Assembly: GCA_029465975.1 (NCBI GenBank)
Contig: CM055747.1
Coordinates: 13,966,949-14,030,948 of the forward strand
DNA: 64,000 nucleotides
Source: Dallia pectoralis
Lineage: Eukaryota > Chordata > Actinopteri > Esociformes > Umbridae
Direction of reading: 5' to 3'
A program made the position numbers and the translations under genes. The notes beneath the pieces were generated by a model that worked only from the letters and a program-made list of their open reading frames with translations, did no database searches and was not told the DNA's origin. Shown here one piece after another: positions 43,179 through 55,340 of the stretch (the first letter of the stretch is position 1; each line of letters opens with the position of its first letter).

Positions 43179-45310
43179 CTCTATGAAATACTGCAGTCGG
43201 CTCTATGAAATGTCAACCTTTACCTCTCAGTTTCATGGCAAAATGTGTAGAATATTGTTCTATTGTTTAATCTAAATACAAATGTATCAGGAAAACGACA
43301 GTATTTATTAATTTATTTGTTTTCTTTTAATAATTTATTTGCTTGTTTGTTTTTGTTTCATCCCTGATAAACCCTTCAAGTGAAGATATGTGGAGCTTTC
43401 TGTTCCAAACCACTATATTTTCCTGATTTAGCCTGCTATGTTTGTTATTGGTGACAGCTTACAAGTTCAGTGTTGAAATTAAATAAACCTCAAATCGTAG
43501 GACGTAACAACTTCTCCAGTCCAAACATTTACCATATAAAGCTTTTGTTTGGGTTTCAGTTTGTATTGACTGGCCATTGCATAACTACAGCCAATTATAA
43601 ATGTGTTTTTGTGTTATGGAGAGGAAATGTGGTATCTCTGCTCCGGCTCTCTGATCCTTTTTGTGTACCTTGCTGATAACTCCAGACACAAACTCGGATG
43701 TTTATGTTTTTAGTGTTTAATTTTTAATGTCACTTGTCAGTTAAGCTTATCTCTTATTTGTTGTGCCTGTACATGTTATGAATCAATTTGAATGTGCCAA
43801 GTGTTACTGTGCTGAAACTACATACGTTATAGTTAAAAGCAACTCTAGGTCAATGGTGATTTTAGTTAGCTTTGTTTCTACAGTCACCTGTTTAATGGAA
43901 CATGCTAGCGTCAATTAGCTCATCACGGAACCCTGTATTGAATGAGAATTTTTGGAAACAGATTTATGGTGTTTGCATTTACATTGTTGTTGTTGTACAG
44001 TTCGTTTTCTGTAATGTTATAGGTGATTTGTGGTTTCAGTAGGTATTAGGTGAGGCTTTCTCCTTAATGCCTGAAGCATCTTTACCTCTAGCAACACACC
44101 TCTATGCATTGTCAGAACCAGAGCAGTTGATGTCTATGGCTTGAAAACAAGTGCATTGCGGTCACGTTATGTTATCTATATGTTCGTTTGTAGAAACATG
44201 CAACTTCTTCTTAGGCAACAGTTCAGCTTGTAATAATATTCATCAAGTTGCCTGATGAGAACCAATGTCATTGAGACGGAATGTCAGTTCTGAATTTGAC
44301 ACAAGGATCATTCCCTGAGCTTGTTCCTGTGTATCTTGACAGCACTGCCATATTACTTGTATTTGGTGCCAACCAAGCCTACAGATACCTGATCTACAGT
44401 TCAAGATATTTTGTAATTTCGTAAAATGACACTTGGCTTTTGCTAACTTCGTCATATTGTACATTTTTTTATCTATTGCTCATATTTTGCCATGAGGCTG
44501 AGAGATGGTGCTGTTTTATATCTAATATCTTGCTGTTGTACACATATGCTCTGTCTGGGGCCTCGTGCTGTACCCTGAACAGACATGTCAACAGGCATGT
44601 GCTGAAACTGAATAAACAGGCGGAGTTATCAGCTAGGACAGACGATGTGGCGGAGTGTGTGATGTGGCTAAAAAAGACGGACGACGCATGCCAGTCGGAG
44701 TGAGTGATGTGGCTAAAAAAGACGGACGACGCATGCCAGTCGGAGTGTGTGACGCTTAGAGGGATGCCGGTCGGAGACGGACGAGCACATGTCAACAGGA
44801 AGTGAGCTAATAGCAAAGGGACATGTGCTCTGTACAGGTTGAGTCACATGATCTTTCTATACAACTGTGATATGAGCCTTACACTTTACCTTGTACTGTA
44901 ACTGTCATACCAAATGAGTTGGTCATTTCCTGGTGGTTTCCATGGCAACGCAGTAGTACCAGCTTTGCCTCGTAGCGGGAGTGACCATGACAACTGTTCC
45001 TGGACCGGATTCTCCCTGAACCTTTTTACATTAGGAGGTCAATGTAGTTCCTTTTTCCATGTGGCTCTCACGTTTCCGAACGTCATTCTGTTTTGTAAAT
45101 TCAGTCTTTGATTAAAGGAGCAGGAGGATTTATTATGTACATACAAGTTTTCTATTTCAAAAGAAATGAAATGCATGCGATGAACCTGGATAACTGAATA
45201 CCATATGTGGATATACCATCTGTATATATGTTGGGGTTTTTCTTTTTTTATTATTAAGTAAATACAACGCATTGTTTCAAGGTGAAAAATAAATGAAGTG
45301 AAATTCTCTA

Positions 45311-46920
45311 GATTTCTCTCTATTTCTTTTTATCATAGGCTCCTCAGAAGTCATATGAGGTTTTTTCTACAAAAAGCGATGTTAGTTGTCTGCAAAGGTC
45401 TGTGTGAACATAAAAACCTTCATGGAAAAAGCACTGGAACACTGGATTTGAGACGCTGAATAATGTATATATACTTATCTGTATTCTGTCTAGTATTTTG
45501 TACATACTATCCCTCTACCCTTTCAGCCCATTAGTATAATTTATATTGTTCTACTCATATGTTGTATGTAAGCACCTTCCTGCCAAAGTAAATTCCTTGT
45601 CTGTTCACACGTTCATGGCGAATTAACACTTTTCTGATTCTGATATAGGGATGCTCGGGAAACTGCATTGAAGACAACTAGATGGGCGGCACTCCGTCAA
45701 CTCGGCCTTTATGGAGCACTTCAGAGTGCATAGTGTCCAGTAATAAAAGTGAATTCAGGACAGTGAACTTAAAAAGTTCATATGTTGTAATTGTGTTACA
45801 AGAAACCAGCAACAGCAGCCCGGCACAGCCGCACAATTGGCAGTGGTCAAATAAGTTTAGGATATTGTGTGTAGAATGATGGAGAAACGGCTATTTACTT
45901 TATATTTCCAATACATTTTTGGCACAGTGTAATGTACCTCAGAGAGAGGGGAGTGGATTTAAGCGCACAGTGCTGTATTTAATTGAGGTAGCAGGTGTTA
46001 CACACAAAGTCTTCCCCCTTGTTTCCCCAGTTTCCTTTCAGGTCATGACCTCATCCCCGGACTCTTCATTCATTGTTTTTTCATTATGATTCACACCAGG
46101 TTTCCATTATCTAATCAGTATGTGTACATATGTTTGTGCCTCTGCCTTTTATGTTTTGTGCTTTATAGTTACATGTCTTGTCAGTGAGTATTTATTGTGA
46201 TAGCCTTTTTTAATTTAGTTGTCCACAATTACAGTTTCTATGTTTATCCCTTAGGCGTCTGTTTTATTCAATACTACAGTTTCCTTGCAGCTTTATATAT
46301 AGCCGGTTTGTTTTCGCACAAATTAGGAAATTTTAGAGGTTTACATGGACCATCTATAATCGTTTGGTATACTAAGTGTTTTATTTTTATATCATATGTC
46401 TAATATATAATGCCTCATTGAGAAGCCATTGAGGACTCCACCACGTGATTACTTAAATATTTCCGGTTGCATCACGTGCGTTCCTGTCGGGTAAGAATGA
46501 CGTCATAGTCGATCATATTGCGCCATCCGGATTGCAACGCAGACCACCAGTACGTCACCAGTACGTCATTACAGACGCATTGGTTTCAGACTGATCCACT
46601 GCCAGTTAATGACTTATTGCATTTGTCCCATGTAGATAGAACATTCATGCATTTAGAGAAGTTATTTGAGATCGCATTAGTGGGGAGAACCCAGCTCGAC
46701 CCTGTTCGAAAAAGGCAACTTTGCAGTCATGTTTCGTGTGTTCTCTGTTAAGGGAGCGTGTTAAAAGTGCACAACAAATGTATTTTTTACTGGTAAACGG
46801 CAATTGCATTGCAACCAAAACCCATTGACCAATCAAAACAACTATAAAGTGCTCAGAATGTGGTGCCCAATCATTTGCATGATAATTGTTTTGTGTTATT
46901 TTTTATCACCTGTTATTTAA
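45311..46920. other. intergenic, no gene seen
   Basis: Between the probable LRCH2 end and the piggyBac-like border. No exon was recognised. Around 46442-46580 there is a cluster of motifs: CACGTG at 46442-46447 and 46473-46478, TGACGTCA at 46498-46505 and two acgtca repeats near 46551-46570; this could be an old promoter or chance. Confidence 0.35.
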
Positions 46921-47267
46921 CACTAGAAGTGCAGAGGCATTGACACCCACAAATATCGCGGTTATGGGTTATTTGACCCATGCATGTTTTGAATGGGAGA
47001 ATGTTCCTGACACACAATGACCAGCAGATGGCGCATGTTGTTCATCTTTGCATCAGAAGGACCAGGCTGTAAAAACACGATGGCACATGTGAAAATGTAA
47101 TAAGTACAAATATTTATGCTTTTATGGTACCATATTGCCACGCTAATTATTTTAAATTATAGCGAATTCATTTTTACGTATTGTAGACAAGTGAGTTAAA
47201 ATGAAAAGTGAGTTGAAATTCATTTGAGTTAAAATGAATTATATGAATAAGGTCCTGTCGATTCAGT

Positions 47268-47270
<3 letters not shown>

Positions 47271-47321
<51 letters not shown>
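47271..47321. repeat. (GT)n microsatellite
   Basis: About 25 uninterrupted GT dinucleotides. Confidence 0.98.
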
Positions 47322-47322
<1 letters not shown>

Positions 47323-47513
47323 CAGTTTATTGGGTCAGTTATAAACAACAGGAAATGCACAGCCAAAGTGTCAAGAAAAAACAATAGCATTTTATATCTA
47401 GTTGAAAATTGCTTTTATTCAAAGTGTGTTTATTCAAATTCTACACTGTTTGAGTGCTTTCAACACTGTGGTAATATTGTGCTATGAAATAAACTCCAGA
47501 GAAATTGTTTCAT

Positions 47514-50500
47514 CCTCCCCGGGAATCATCACCTTAACGTGGTGGAGAGGTTTGTGTGCCCCTATGAACCTGAGGGCTGGGTTGTCTGGAGCTTCATGGT
47601 CCTGGTAGGGTTTCCCAAGGCAAAGTGGTCTCAGGCGAGGGGCCAGACTAAGAATGGTTCACCAAGACCCCATGAAAGATAGAGGGAAAAGGAGCGAGAC
47701 CCTGCCTGGAGGAAGCCCAGGGCCCTCGTCTGGAGCCAGGCCCAGACGGCGGGCTCGAAAGCGAGCGTCTGGTGGCCGGGTTTGCCACGGAGCCCGGCCG
47801 GGCACAGCCCGAACGAGATACGTGGCATCTCTCTCCTCTCCATCCTGTGGGCCCACCACTCACAGGAACAACCGCAGGGGTCGGGTGCGCTGTCATATGG
47901 GTGGCAGTGAAGGTGGGGGGTCTCGACGGATCAGACCCGGGCGGCAGAAGCTTGCTTTGGGGACGTGGAACGTCACCTCACTGGGGGGGAAGGAGCCAGA
48001 ACTTGTGCGTGAGGTGGAGCGATACCAGTTGGATCTGGTGGGACTTACCTCTACGCACAACCGTGGCTCTGGAACCTTACTCCTGGATAGGGGTTGGACT
48101 CTGTTCTTCTCTGGAGTTGCCCAGGGTGAGAGGCGGCAGGCTGGTGTGGGGATACTCACGAGCCCACGTCTGAGCACGGCGGTGTTGGAGTTTACCCCGG
48201 TGGATGAGAGGTTTGCCTCCCTACGCCTAAGGGTGGTGGGGGGGAAAACTCTGACTGTTGTTTGTGCTTATGCACCAAACAGCAGTTCGGAGTATTCAGC
48301 CTTCTTGGAGACCCTGAAGGGAGTCCTATATAGGGCTCCAGTAGGGGACTCCATCATTCTGCTGGGAGACTTCAACGCACATGTGGGCAACGATGGAGAC
48401 AACTGGAGAGGCGTGATTGGGAGGAACGGCCTCCCTGATCTAAACCCGAGCGGTCGTTTGTTATTGGACTTCTGTGCTAGTCATGGATTGTCTATAACAA
48501 ACACCATGTTCGAACATAAGGAGGCGCATAAGTGTACATGGTACCAGAGCACCCTAGGCCGAAGGTCAATGATCAATTTTGTGATCGTATCGGCTGATCT
48601 AAGGCCGCATGTTTTGGACACTCGGGTGAAGAGAGGGGCAGAGCAGTCAACTGATCACCATCTGGTAGTGAGTTGGATCAGAGGGTGGGGAAAGACTTTG
48701 GACAGACCAGGTAAGCCCAAACGGGTAGTGCGGGTGAACTGGGAACGTCTGGAGGAGGCCCCTGTCCGAAAGATCTTCAACTCACACCTCCGGCGGAGCT
48801 TTTCAGGCATCCCTGTGGAGGTTGGGGGCATTGAACCTGAGTGGGCAATGTTCAAAGCTTCTATTGCTGAAGCTGCGGCGGTGAGCTGTGGTCTCAAGGT
48901 CCTAGGTGCCTCAAGGGGTGGTAACCCTAGAACACCGTGGTGGACCACGGTGGTCAGGGAAGCTGTCCGACTGAAGAAGGAGGCCTTCAGGGATATGCTA
49001 GCCCTGGGGACTCCGGAGGCAGTTGTAGGGTACCGACAGGCCCGAAGGGCTGCAGCCGCTGCCGTGTCAGAGGCAAAGCAGCGGGTGTGGGAGAAGTTTG
49101 GAGAAGCTATGGAGAAGGACTTTCGGCCGGCACCAAAATGCTTCTGGAAAACCGTTCGGCACCTCAGAAGGGGAAAACTGGGAACCATCCAAGCTGTGTA
49201 CAGTAAGGATGGGACACTGTTGACCTCAAGTGATGATGTGATCGGGCGCTGGAAAGAGCATTTTGAGGAGCTCCTGAATCCGACCTACACGCCCTCTAGT
49301 ACAGAGGCAGAGCTGGAGGCTGATGGAGGGCCATCGTCAGTTTCCCTGGGGGAAGTCGCTGAGGTGGTCAAACAACTCCACAGTGGCAAAGCCCCAGGGA
49401 CTGATGAGATTCGTCCAGAAATGCTAAAAGCTTTGGGTGGGGAAGGGCTGTCTTGGTTGACACGCCTCTTCAACATTGCATGGAAGTCTGGGACAGTGCC
49501 AGAGGAGTGGCAGACCGGGGTGGTGGTTCCCCTCTTTAAAAAGGGGGACCAGAGAGTGTTTGCCAATTACAGAGGTATCACACTCCTCAGCCTCCCTGGT
49601 AAAGTGTACTCCAAAGTGCTGGAAAGGAGGGTTCGGCCAATAGTCGAACCTCAGATTGAAGAGGAACAATGCGGTTTTCGTCCTGGCCGGGGAACCACGG
49701 ACCAGCTCTTTACTCTCGCAAGGATCCTGGAGGGGGCCTGGGAGTATGCCCATCCAGTCTACATGTGTTTTGTGGATCTGGAGAAGGCGTATGACCGGGT
49801 ACCCCGGGATCTTTTGTGGGAGGTGCTGCGGGAGTATGGGGTGAGGGGGTCTCTTCTCAGGGCCATCCAATCTCTGTACGCTCAAAGCATGAGCTGTGTC
49901 CGTGTCCTCGGCAGTAAGTCGGATTCGTTCCAGGTGGGGTTGGCCTCCGCCAGGGCTGCGCTTTGTCACCAATCCTGTTTGTAATATTCATGGACAGGAT
50001 ATCAAGGCGTAGTCATGTGGGGGAGGGGTTCCCGTTCGGTGGGCTGATGGTCACATCACTGCTTTTTGCGGATGATGTGGTCCTGATGGCCTCATCGGTC
50101 GGTGACCTTCAGCACTCACTGGATCGGTTCGCAGCCGAGTGTGAAGCGGCTGGGATGAGGGTTAGCACCTCTAAATCTGAGGCCATGACTCTCAGCAGGA
50201 AACCGGTGGAGTGCCTACTCCGGGTAGGGAATGAGTCCTTACTCCAAGTGAAGGAGTTCAAGTACCTCGGGGTCTTGTTCGCGAGTGAGGGAACAATGGA
50301 GCGGGAGATTGGTCGGAGGATCGGAGCAGCGGGGGCGGTGTTGCATTCGCTTCACCGCACCGTTGTGACGAAAAGAGAGCTGAGCCGAAAGGCAAAGCTC
50401 TCGATCTACCGGTCAATCTTTGTTCCTACCATCACCTATGGTCATGAAAGCTGGGTCATGACCGAAAGAACGAGATCGCGGGTACAAGCGGCCGAAATGG

Positions 50501-50875
50501 GTTTTCTCAGAAAGGTGGCTGGCCTCTCCCTTAGGGATAGGGTGAGAAGCTCAGTCATTCGAGAGGAACTCGGAGTAGAGCCGCTGCTCCTTTGCATAGA
50601 AAGGAGCCAGTTGAGGTGGTTCGGGCATCTTGTACGAATGCCACCTGGGCGCCTCCCTAGAGAGGTGTTCCAGGCACGTCCAGCTGGGAGGAGACCTCGG
50701 GGAAGACCCAGGACTAGGTGGAGAGATTATATCTCCACACTGGCCTGGGAACGCCTCGGGATTCCCCAGTCAGAGCTGGCTAATGTTGCCCGGGAAAGGG
50801 AAGTTTGGGGTCCCCTGCTAGAGCTGCTACCCCCGCGACCCGACCCCGGATAAGCGGTTGAAGATGAGATGAGAT
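47514..50875 (+). mobile_element. near full-length RTE-type LINE with 13-bp target duplication
   Basis: The 13-bp sequence gaaattgtttcat occurs at 47501-47513 and again at 50876-50888, exactly flanking the element. The 3' end is ccggataagcggttgaagat followed by short gatga repeats, the usual tail of fish RTE (Expander/Rex3-like) LINEs. The body encodes an endonuclease and reverse transcriptase. The perfect duplication and mostly open frame indicate recent insertion. The clade name is from memory. Confidence 0.88.
47654..50853 (+). pseudogene. LINE endonuclease-reverse transcriptase, one frameshift
   Basis: The protein copies the LINE RNA into target DNA. The first frame (47654-49984, 776 aa) has an APE-type endonuclease: LGTWNVTSLGGKEPELV, LLGDFNAHVGNDGDNWRGVI, GRRSMINFVIV and STDHHLVVSW. 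It continues with reverse-transcriptase blocks (SGKAPGTDEIRPEMLKAL, ANYRGITLLSLPGKVYSKVL, GFRPGRGTTDQLF, FVDLEKAYDRVPRDLLW). A frameshift at about 49930-49942 moves the rest to another frame (to 50853), with LFADDVVLMASS (catalytic Asp pair) and the C-terminal WFGHLVRMPPGRLPREVF. In the endonuclease the RSMID-type Asp, equivalent to APE1 Asp283, is Asn. Both defects suggest the copy is inactive. Confidence 0.9.
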
Positions 50876-50888
50876 GAAATTGTTTCAT

Positions 50889-51600
50889 TTCACTGTGTGA
50901 ATAACTTATGTATTTGCGTGAAGAAACATAACATTGTTTTGTGAACGCTTTCACACCATCATTAGTAAATTACCCCGTCTGTGTTGTGACGCAATTTTAA
51001 AATGTACTAATGTGAATCACAGAAGGAGATAAGAAACCAATGCAAACCTAAACAACACAGTAAGTCTGTAAGTCTGCCCGTGAAGCTTCACTTGAAATGA
51101 CACTGGAGCTGCAGCAGATGACATGAACATTACAGAAACAACAGACAATAGAGAATATTGACAGAAAAAAACAATTCTACATTATAAAAACACTGATTTT
51201 ATGGATTTTCTAATATAGCCTATGGTTAAAATTATTGTAACCAATAAAGACTTTGCTTCCTGGATTTTTCAGTGAGTTAGAAAGCCTAACTGACTGAGGT
51301 TATACAATAAACGGTTGTACAATTGACAATAGTTGATACATATTAACACTTAACATCACAGGAAGGCTACCAGCTACCTCACACCGCCTGCCACATAAAG
51401 CCGCTTGTACGGGGCATTTGGAGATCTTCCCAGTGACATATCTCAGGGATGCTTCAGTCTAAGGAATCGCAAATTGTCGGCATTTGACAGGAAGCTCTGC
51501 CCGAATACAACAAGCTTTAGTCGGGGACAATCGGATAATCTTAGCCATTTGGAGAGGTGCATTCATGTTACTCACTCATTTTTGGCCCAGATAACACTAA
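50889..51600. other. sequence between LINE and Tc1-like remnant, nothing recognised
   Basis: Continues the sequence that the LINE interrupted (cagagaaattgtttcat is rejoined by removing the LINE). AT-rich, no supported coding frame. Confidence 0.4.
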
Positions 51601-51604
51601 CTCT

Positions 51605-52290
51605 ATATGAAGGCAGGTAGTGCAGCTCATCCAGGACGGCACATCAATGCGAGCTGTGGCAAGAAGGTTTGCTGTGTCTGTCAGAGTAGTGTCCAGAGCA
51701 TGGAGGTGCTACCGGGAGACAGGCCAGTACATCAGGAGACGTGGAGGATGCCGTAGGAGGGCAACAACCCAGCAGCAGGACCGCTACCTCCGCCTTGGTG
51801 CAAGGAACAGGAGGAGCACTGCCAGAGTCCTGCAAAATTACGTCCAGCAGGCCACAAATGTGCATGTGTCTGCTAAAACGGTCAGAAACAGACTCCATGA
51901 GGGCCCGATGTCCACAGGTGGGGGTTGTGCTTACAGCCCAAAACCGTGCAGGACGTTTGGCCCCCCAAATAAATGCCACCCCACACCATTACTGCCCCAC
52001 CGCCAAACCGGTCATGCTGAAAGATGTTGCAGGCAGCAAAACGTTCTCCACGGCGTCTCCAGACTCTGTCACATCTGTCACATGTGCTCAGTGTGAACCT
52101 GCTTTCATCTGTGAAGAGCACAGGGCGCCAGTGCCCGAATTTGCCAAACTTGGTGTTCTCTGGCAAATGCCAAACGTCCTGCACGGCTGTATGTTTTTCT
52201 TGATGCTTTGACTCAGAAGCATACAGAAGTTTGTGTTTTAGAGAATCCCTGATTCCGTCTCGTCCCACACATTACACAGAAGCGACAGGA
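51605..52290. mobile_element. Tc1-like transposase remnant with its halves in opposite orientation
   Basis: On the plus strand 51620-51957 encodes the DNA-binding N-terminal part (RAVARRFAVSVRVVSRAWRC, ETGQYIRRRGGCRRR) and then, in a second frame, VGVVLTAQNRAGRLA. From about 51958 to 52200 the catalytic part is on the minus strand: HWRPVLFTDESRFTLS (first Asp), RVWRRRGERFAACN, DRFGGGAVMVWGGI. Both arms contain gtgcaggacgtttggc, as inverted copies (about 51941-51956 plus, 52168-52183 minus). The C-terminal third is missing. It cannot be functional. Confidence 0.78.
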
Positions 52291-52339
52291 CAATATTCAT
52301 GTCAGGAAACAGCGCACTGTCTGAAGATGACTCAATATT

Positions 52340-52560
52340 GTTTACTATAAATCAAAATTGATTTGGTTTGATTAAAAAGTCAATGTGATAATATGACGTT
52401 ACATTTAGGTGGTCGATATTCATTTGCAGTCTAATAGTCTATCAGTTCTGTTATTGTTTATTGTTTTACAATAAGTCAAAATGTATTTGGTTAAATGTAA
52501 AATAATCAGTATGATAATATTACTTTACATTTTGGTCATCAATATTAATTTGCAGAAAAT
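52340..52560. repeat. diverged about 120-bp direct repeat
   Basis: Two stretches (about 52345-52440 and 52465-52560) share ataa(a/g)tcaaaa, gtatgataatat-like and gttacattt-like segments and both end atttgcag. Old tandem duplication inside the piggyBac-like region. Confidence 0.5.
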
Positions 52561-53117
52561 ACGACTTGGTTTCTCTGCTTTATGCGCCACCTGATGACAG
52601 ACAACAAGATATACAGACGAGGAAAAATACAATCAAAATGGCGGATAGCGCGTTGGCGCACAACTTTGGAAGAATTGCTTTAAATCAGCTTTTCCAGTTA
52701 TTTTTTTTAAACAGAAAAAAATGAGGGGATAAAGCGTGCATATCTAGGGGCATTCCTAAAAGGAGCTTTCTGTTAGTTTATAGAGAGACGCAAAAACAAA
52801 CTCAAATGCCAAGTTACCCACTTCCGGCGCTTCTAGTGAAAGGTAAATACCTAAGACCCAATGTAACTGTATTTATTCAGTCTAATGTGTTAAACTTTTC
52901 TTAATATTTCTGCATATAGTTAATGTTACTACACTTTTCAGGCAGTAGGACACAAGGGTTTGTATTGGTGAGATTGCTCTGTCTGTGCCTGACATCACCT
53001 CCATGGAGATGCCAACAACGGGACCAAATGGGTTAGTGTATTCATGTATTGTTCATGTATTGTTACACTTTGAATATTTTACCAACTTGAACATTAGAGA
53101 AATAATTTCTGACAGAT

Positions 53118-53290
53118 TTGTTAGTCATCCTGCTGTTGGAATGCTGTGAGTGCCAGAGATGGTACCATACAAAGTGTATGGGGATGACTAACAGCCTCCA
53201 ACATGGAAAGAAAACAAGACTGAAATGGGCCTCTGTCATACTGAAATGTTTAGAAAACGAGTGCACGTGTCCTGTTTTTTACGATACGTT
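53118..53290 (+). pseudogene. PHD-finger-like coding fragment
   Basis: The plus frame contains LLECCECQRWYHTKCMGM, with the C-x2-C...W-Y-H-x2-C spacing of a PHD or related zinc finger. It follows a possible acceptor (tttctgacag at 53116). The frame then continues as NSLQHGKKTRLKWAS without the remaining zinc ligands, so the domain is incomplete. It may be a remnant of a transposon-encoded protein or of a host gene; I cannot tell which. Confidence 0.35.
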
Positions 53291-55340
53291 TTTATTAAAT
53301 ACAGGGACAGTTTTATTGGAAAAGTTAATGATCACTAACAATGTTACAAGTTTAGAAATATTGTACACAATAGATGTTGACTGTAACAACAGTCCCTGTA
53401 GCTGTATGTGTTATAACTGTTAATGGTTGAGCAATAGTCGCTGAAGCTACAATGTTGTTGTTTTTTGAACGTTTTATCAAAGTTTGATCATAAATTGGTT
53501 TAAATATTATTACAAAAATTAAAAAAATTGAATGAACTGAAGTTAAATTGTTGGTTCTGAGCATTTTTAATGAAGTGCTTTAAAAACTATAAAAAAATGT
53601 CTAGTTTGAATAAATAGAGAATGTTCGTGGTAAATCAGCTCTCTCTGTTGCTAAGGTTGTTGGTTATTTTGATATGAGCTATTGAGAATTACATTAGCTA
53701 CTGCAGTTTTTCATAAACATGACCTGATGGTGCACTTTTAAGACGGTGCCTTAACCCTACAGTCCTAGTGGAACATAATGTTCACGATATTTTCGACCCT
53801 GAAAGATAGATATGAAACCGATATAAAAAAAACAAGGTGTGTTCCTTGTTTGATATTTTTCCAGCACATTCAGCAAATGTAATTTGTTTCTGGCAAACCG
53901 TTTGCGGTTTTGACGGTGAAATAACGAATCTTGTATATTTATATATAAAGCTTTTACTACACGGCAGTCTACGCCAGAAACTGCAAAAGGATATTGGCTA
54001 GGAAATAAATAGTACATCACTGTTCCAACAAGCTGGGTTTCTTCAGAACGCAGTTCGCTTAAAGGGATGCGATGGAATTTTATTGACATCCAGGATTCCC
54101 AGTAAAAGGGAACCAGATATCAGGATGACATACCGGTATCCTGCGGTCCCCTGCTGCACTCATAATAAGCTCTAATCTGCTACCAACAAACGCATTGACC
54201 TTGACCACATCCTTACGGATGCTTGGTGTCTAGGTTGATTAGGCAAAAGCCTATTACAATGTGTTTACATTTATAGTTTTTCCCCCTCCAGGCAATAGAT
54301 TGAGCATTCTGGTTTGCTACAAGGCTTATAGTAAAGTGTCCCAGTACAAAAGCACGCGCACTTCCCACAGACCTTAGTACAGAGGAACAGGCTGCCAGCC
54401 AACTGCTTAGGAAATTCAACTTACTGTAAGTACGGCTTGTCTGTGGATCTCTCATATTAAGGGTACTTAAGGATACTTTGATGTGTATTTATTATACCTC
54501 ATTAGGTTTACCTTTTTACAGACTTACTTTGGTTATTAACTAAGTGCATATTATGCACAGTATACTGTATATGCTTAGACAGGTTTAATTCTGTCTGGTA
54601 ACATGAGGTAACATGCGCATCTCTATTGTAGGATTTAGTTTAACTAATGTTTAGGATTTTCTGAGAATTCGTTAACACTCAAAATGTTACAACTTTGTAA
54701 TCTTTCCAGTCTTTTCCCATGGGAATTTGTGTTTAGTGGTTATTGATAACCACAGAACACTTGTAGTAATTCCTTTTGAATGAGAAAAGAGGTTTATTAT
54801 CAAGTCAATGACACATAAGTTGGTTTATTTGGATAACGCTCGTCATGGTTTCAGCGTAATACAATAGTTCAACCACATGACTAATGTACACATAGTTGTT
54901 TACCCAGGTATGCAGTCCACAGAACAGGTGTTACATTCATTTATCTTTGGTTTTATTTCCCAACATTATTTCCATGTGCTTATATTTTAGTATTACTAGC
55001 ATTCACATTCCTGTCCTTGTTCTGGTATTTGTTTCTGAATTGTTGTTATGAATTCCTGAAAACTCAAATTTATTTGAATTTATTGAAAATCGTATTAAAG
55101 TCGCTGACAGATGCTTTGGACAAGCAAGAACATGTGTAAGACTGTCTCAATTTTGGACTGGTAGAAGGAATACAATTAAGACAATGTGCCACAAACGGCT
55201 AATATTTTGGAAACAATCCATGGGAAGTAAAGGATGGAATTCTGTCAAATCTATTCTGCAAACTAAATATATTTTATAGAGTTTTAGAGTTTTATGACTT
55301 ATTAATTAATACATTGTGCTAGAAAAAGACACGTGTATTA
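53291..55340. other. intergenic region upstream of IL13RA2
   Basis: No coding exon recognised. Because the first coding exon of IL13RA2 has an acceptor before it, a 5' UTR exon should lie upstream; one candidate ends at 54425 with the donor gtaagt (54426-54431), preceded by accttagtacagaggaacag. There is no further support for it. Confidence 0.3.

Larger units (their letters stand above)
39026..45310 (+). other. probable LRCH2 3' UTR and downstream sequence
   Basis: No coding exon is seen here. A consensus AATAAA at 45288-45293, with a Pumilio-type TGTATATA at 45221-45228 before it, is a plausible end of the LRCH2 transcript, giving a 3' UTR of about 6.3 kb; another AATAAA at about 43481 would give a shorter one. 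The stretch contains the 15-bp array at 39320-39545, an old Tc1 element near 41090-42044, the 14-bp array at 42094-43178 and a 47-bp direct duplication at about 44640-44755. Transcription is inferred, not seen. Confidence 0.35.
46921..52838. mobile_element. possible piggyBac-like element split by later insertions
   Basis: The left end cactagaagtgc follows TTAA (46917-46920). A matching inverted end, acttccggcgcttctagtg, stops at 52838; the TTAA there has decayed to aa. The same right end with an intact TTAA occurs at 6589. That both ends belong to one copy is inferred; the region between holds a LINE, a rearranged Tc1-like element and sequence I do not recognise. No piggyBac transposase was found. 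Confidence 0.4.
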
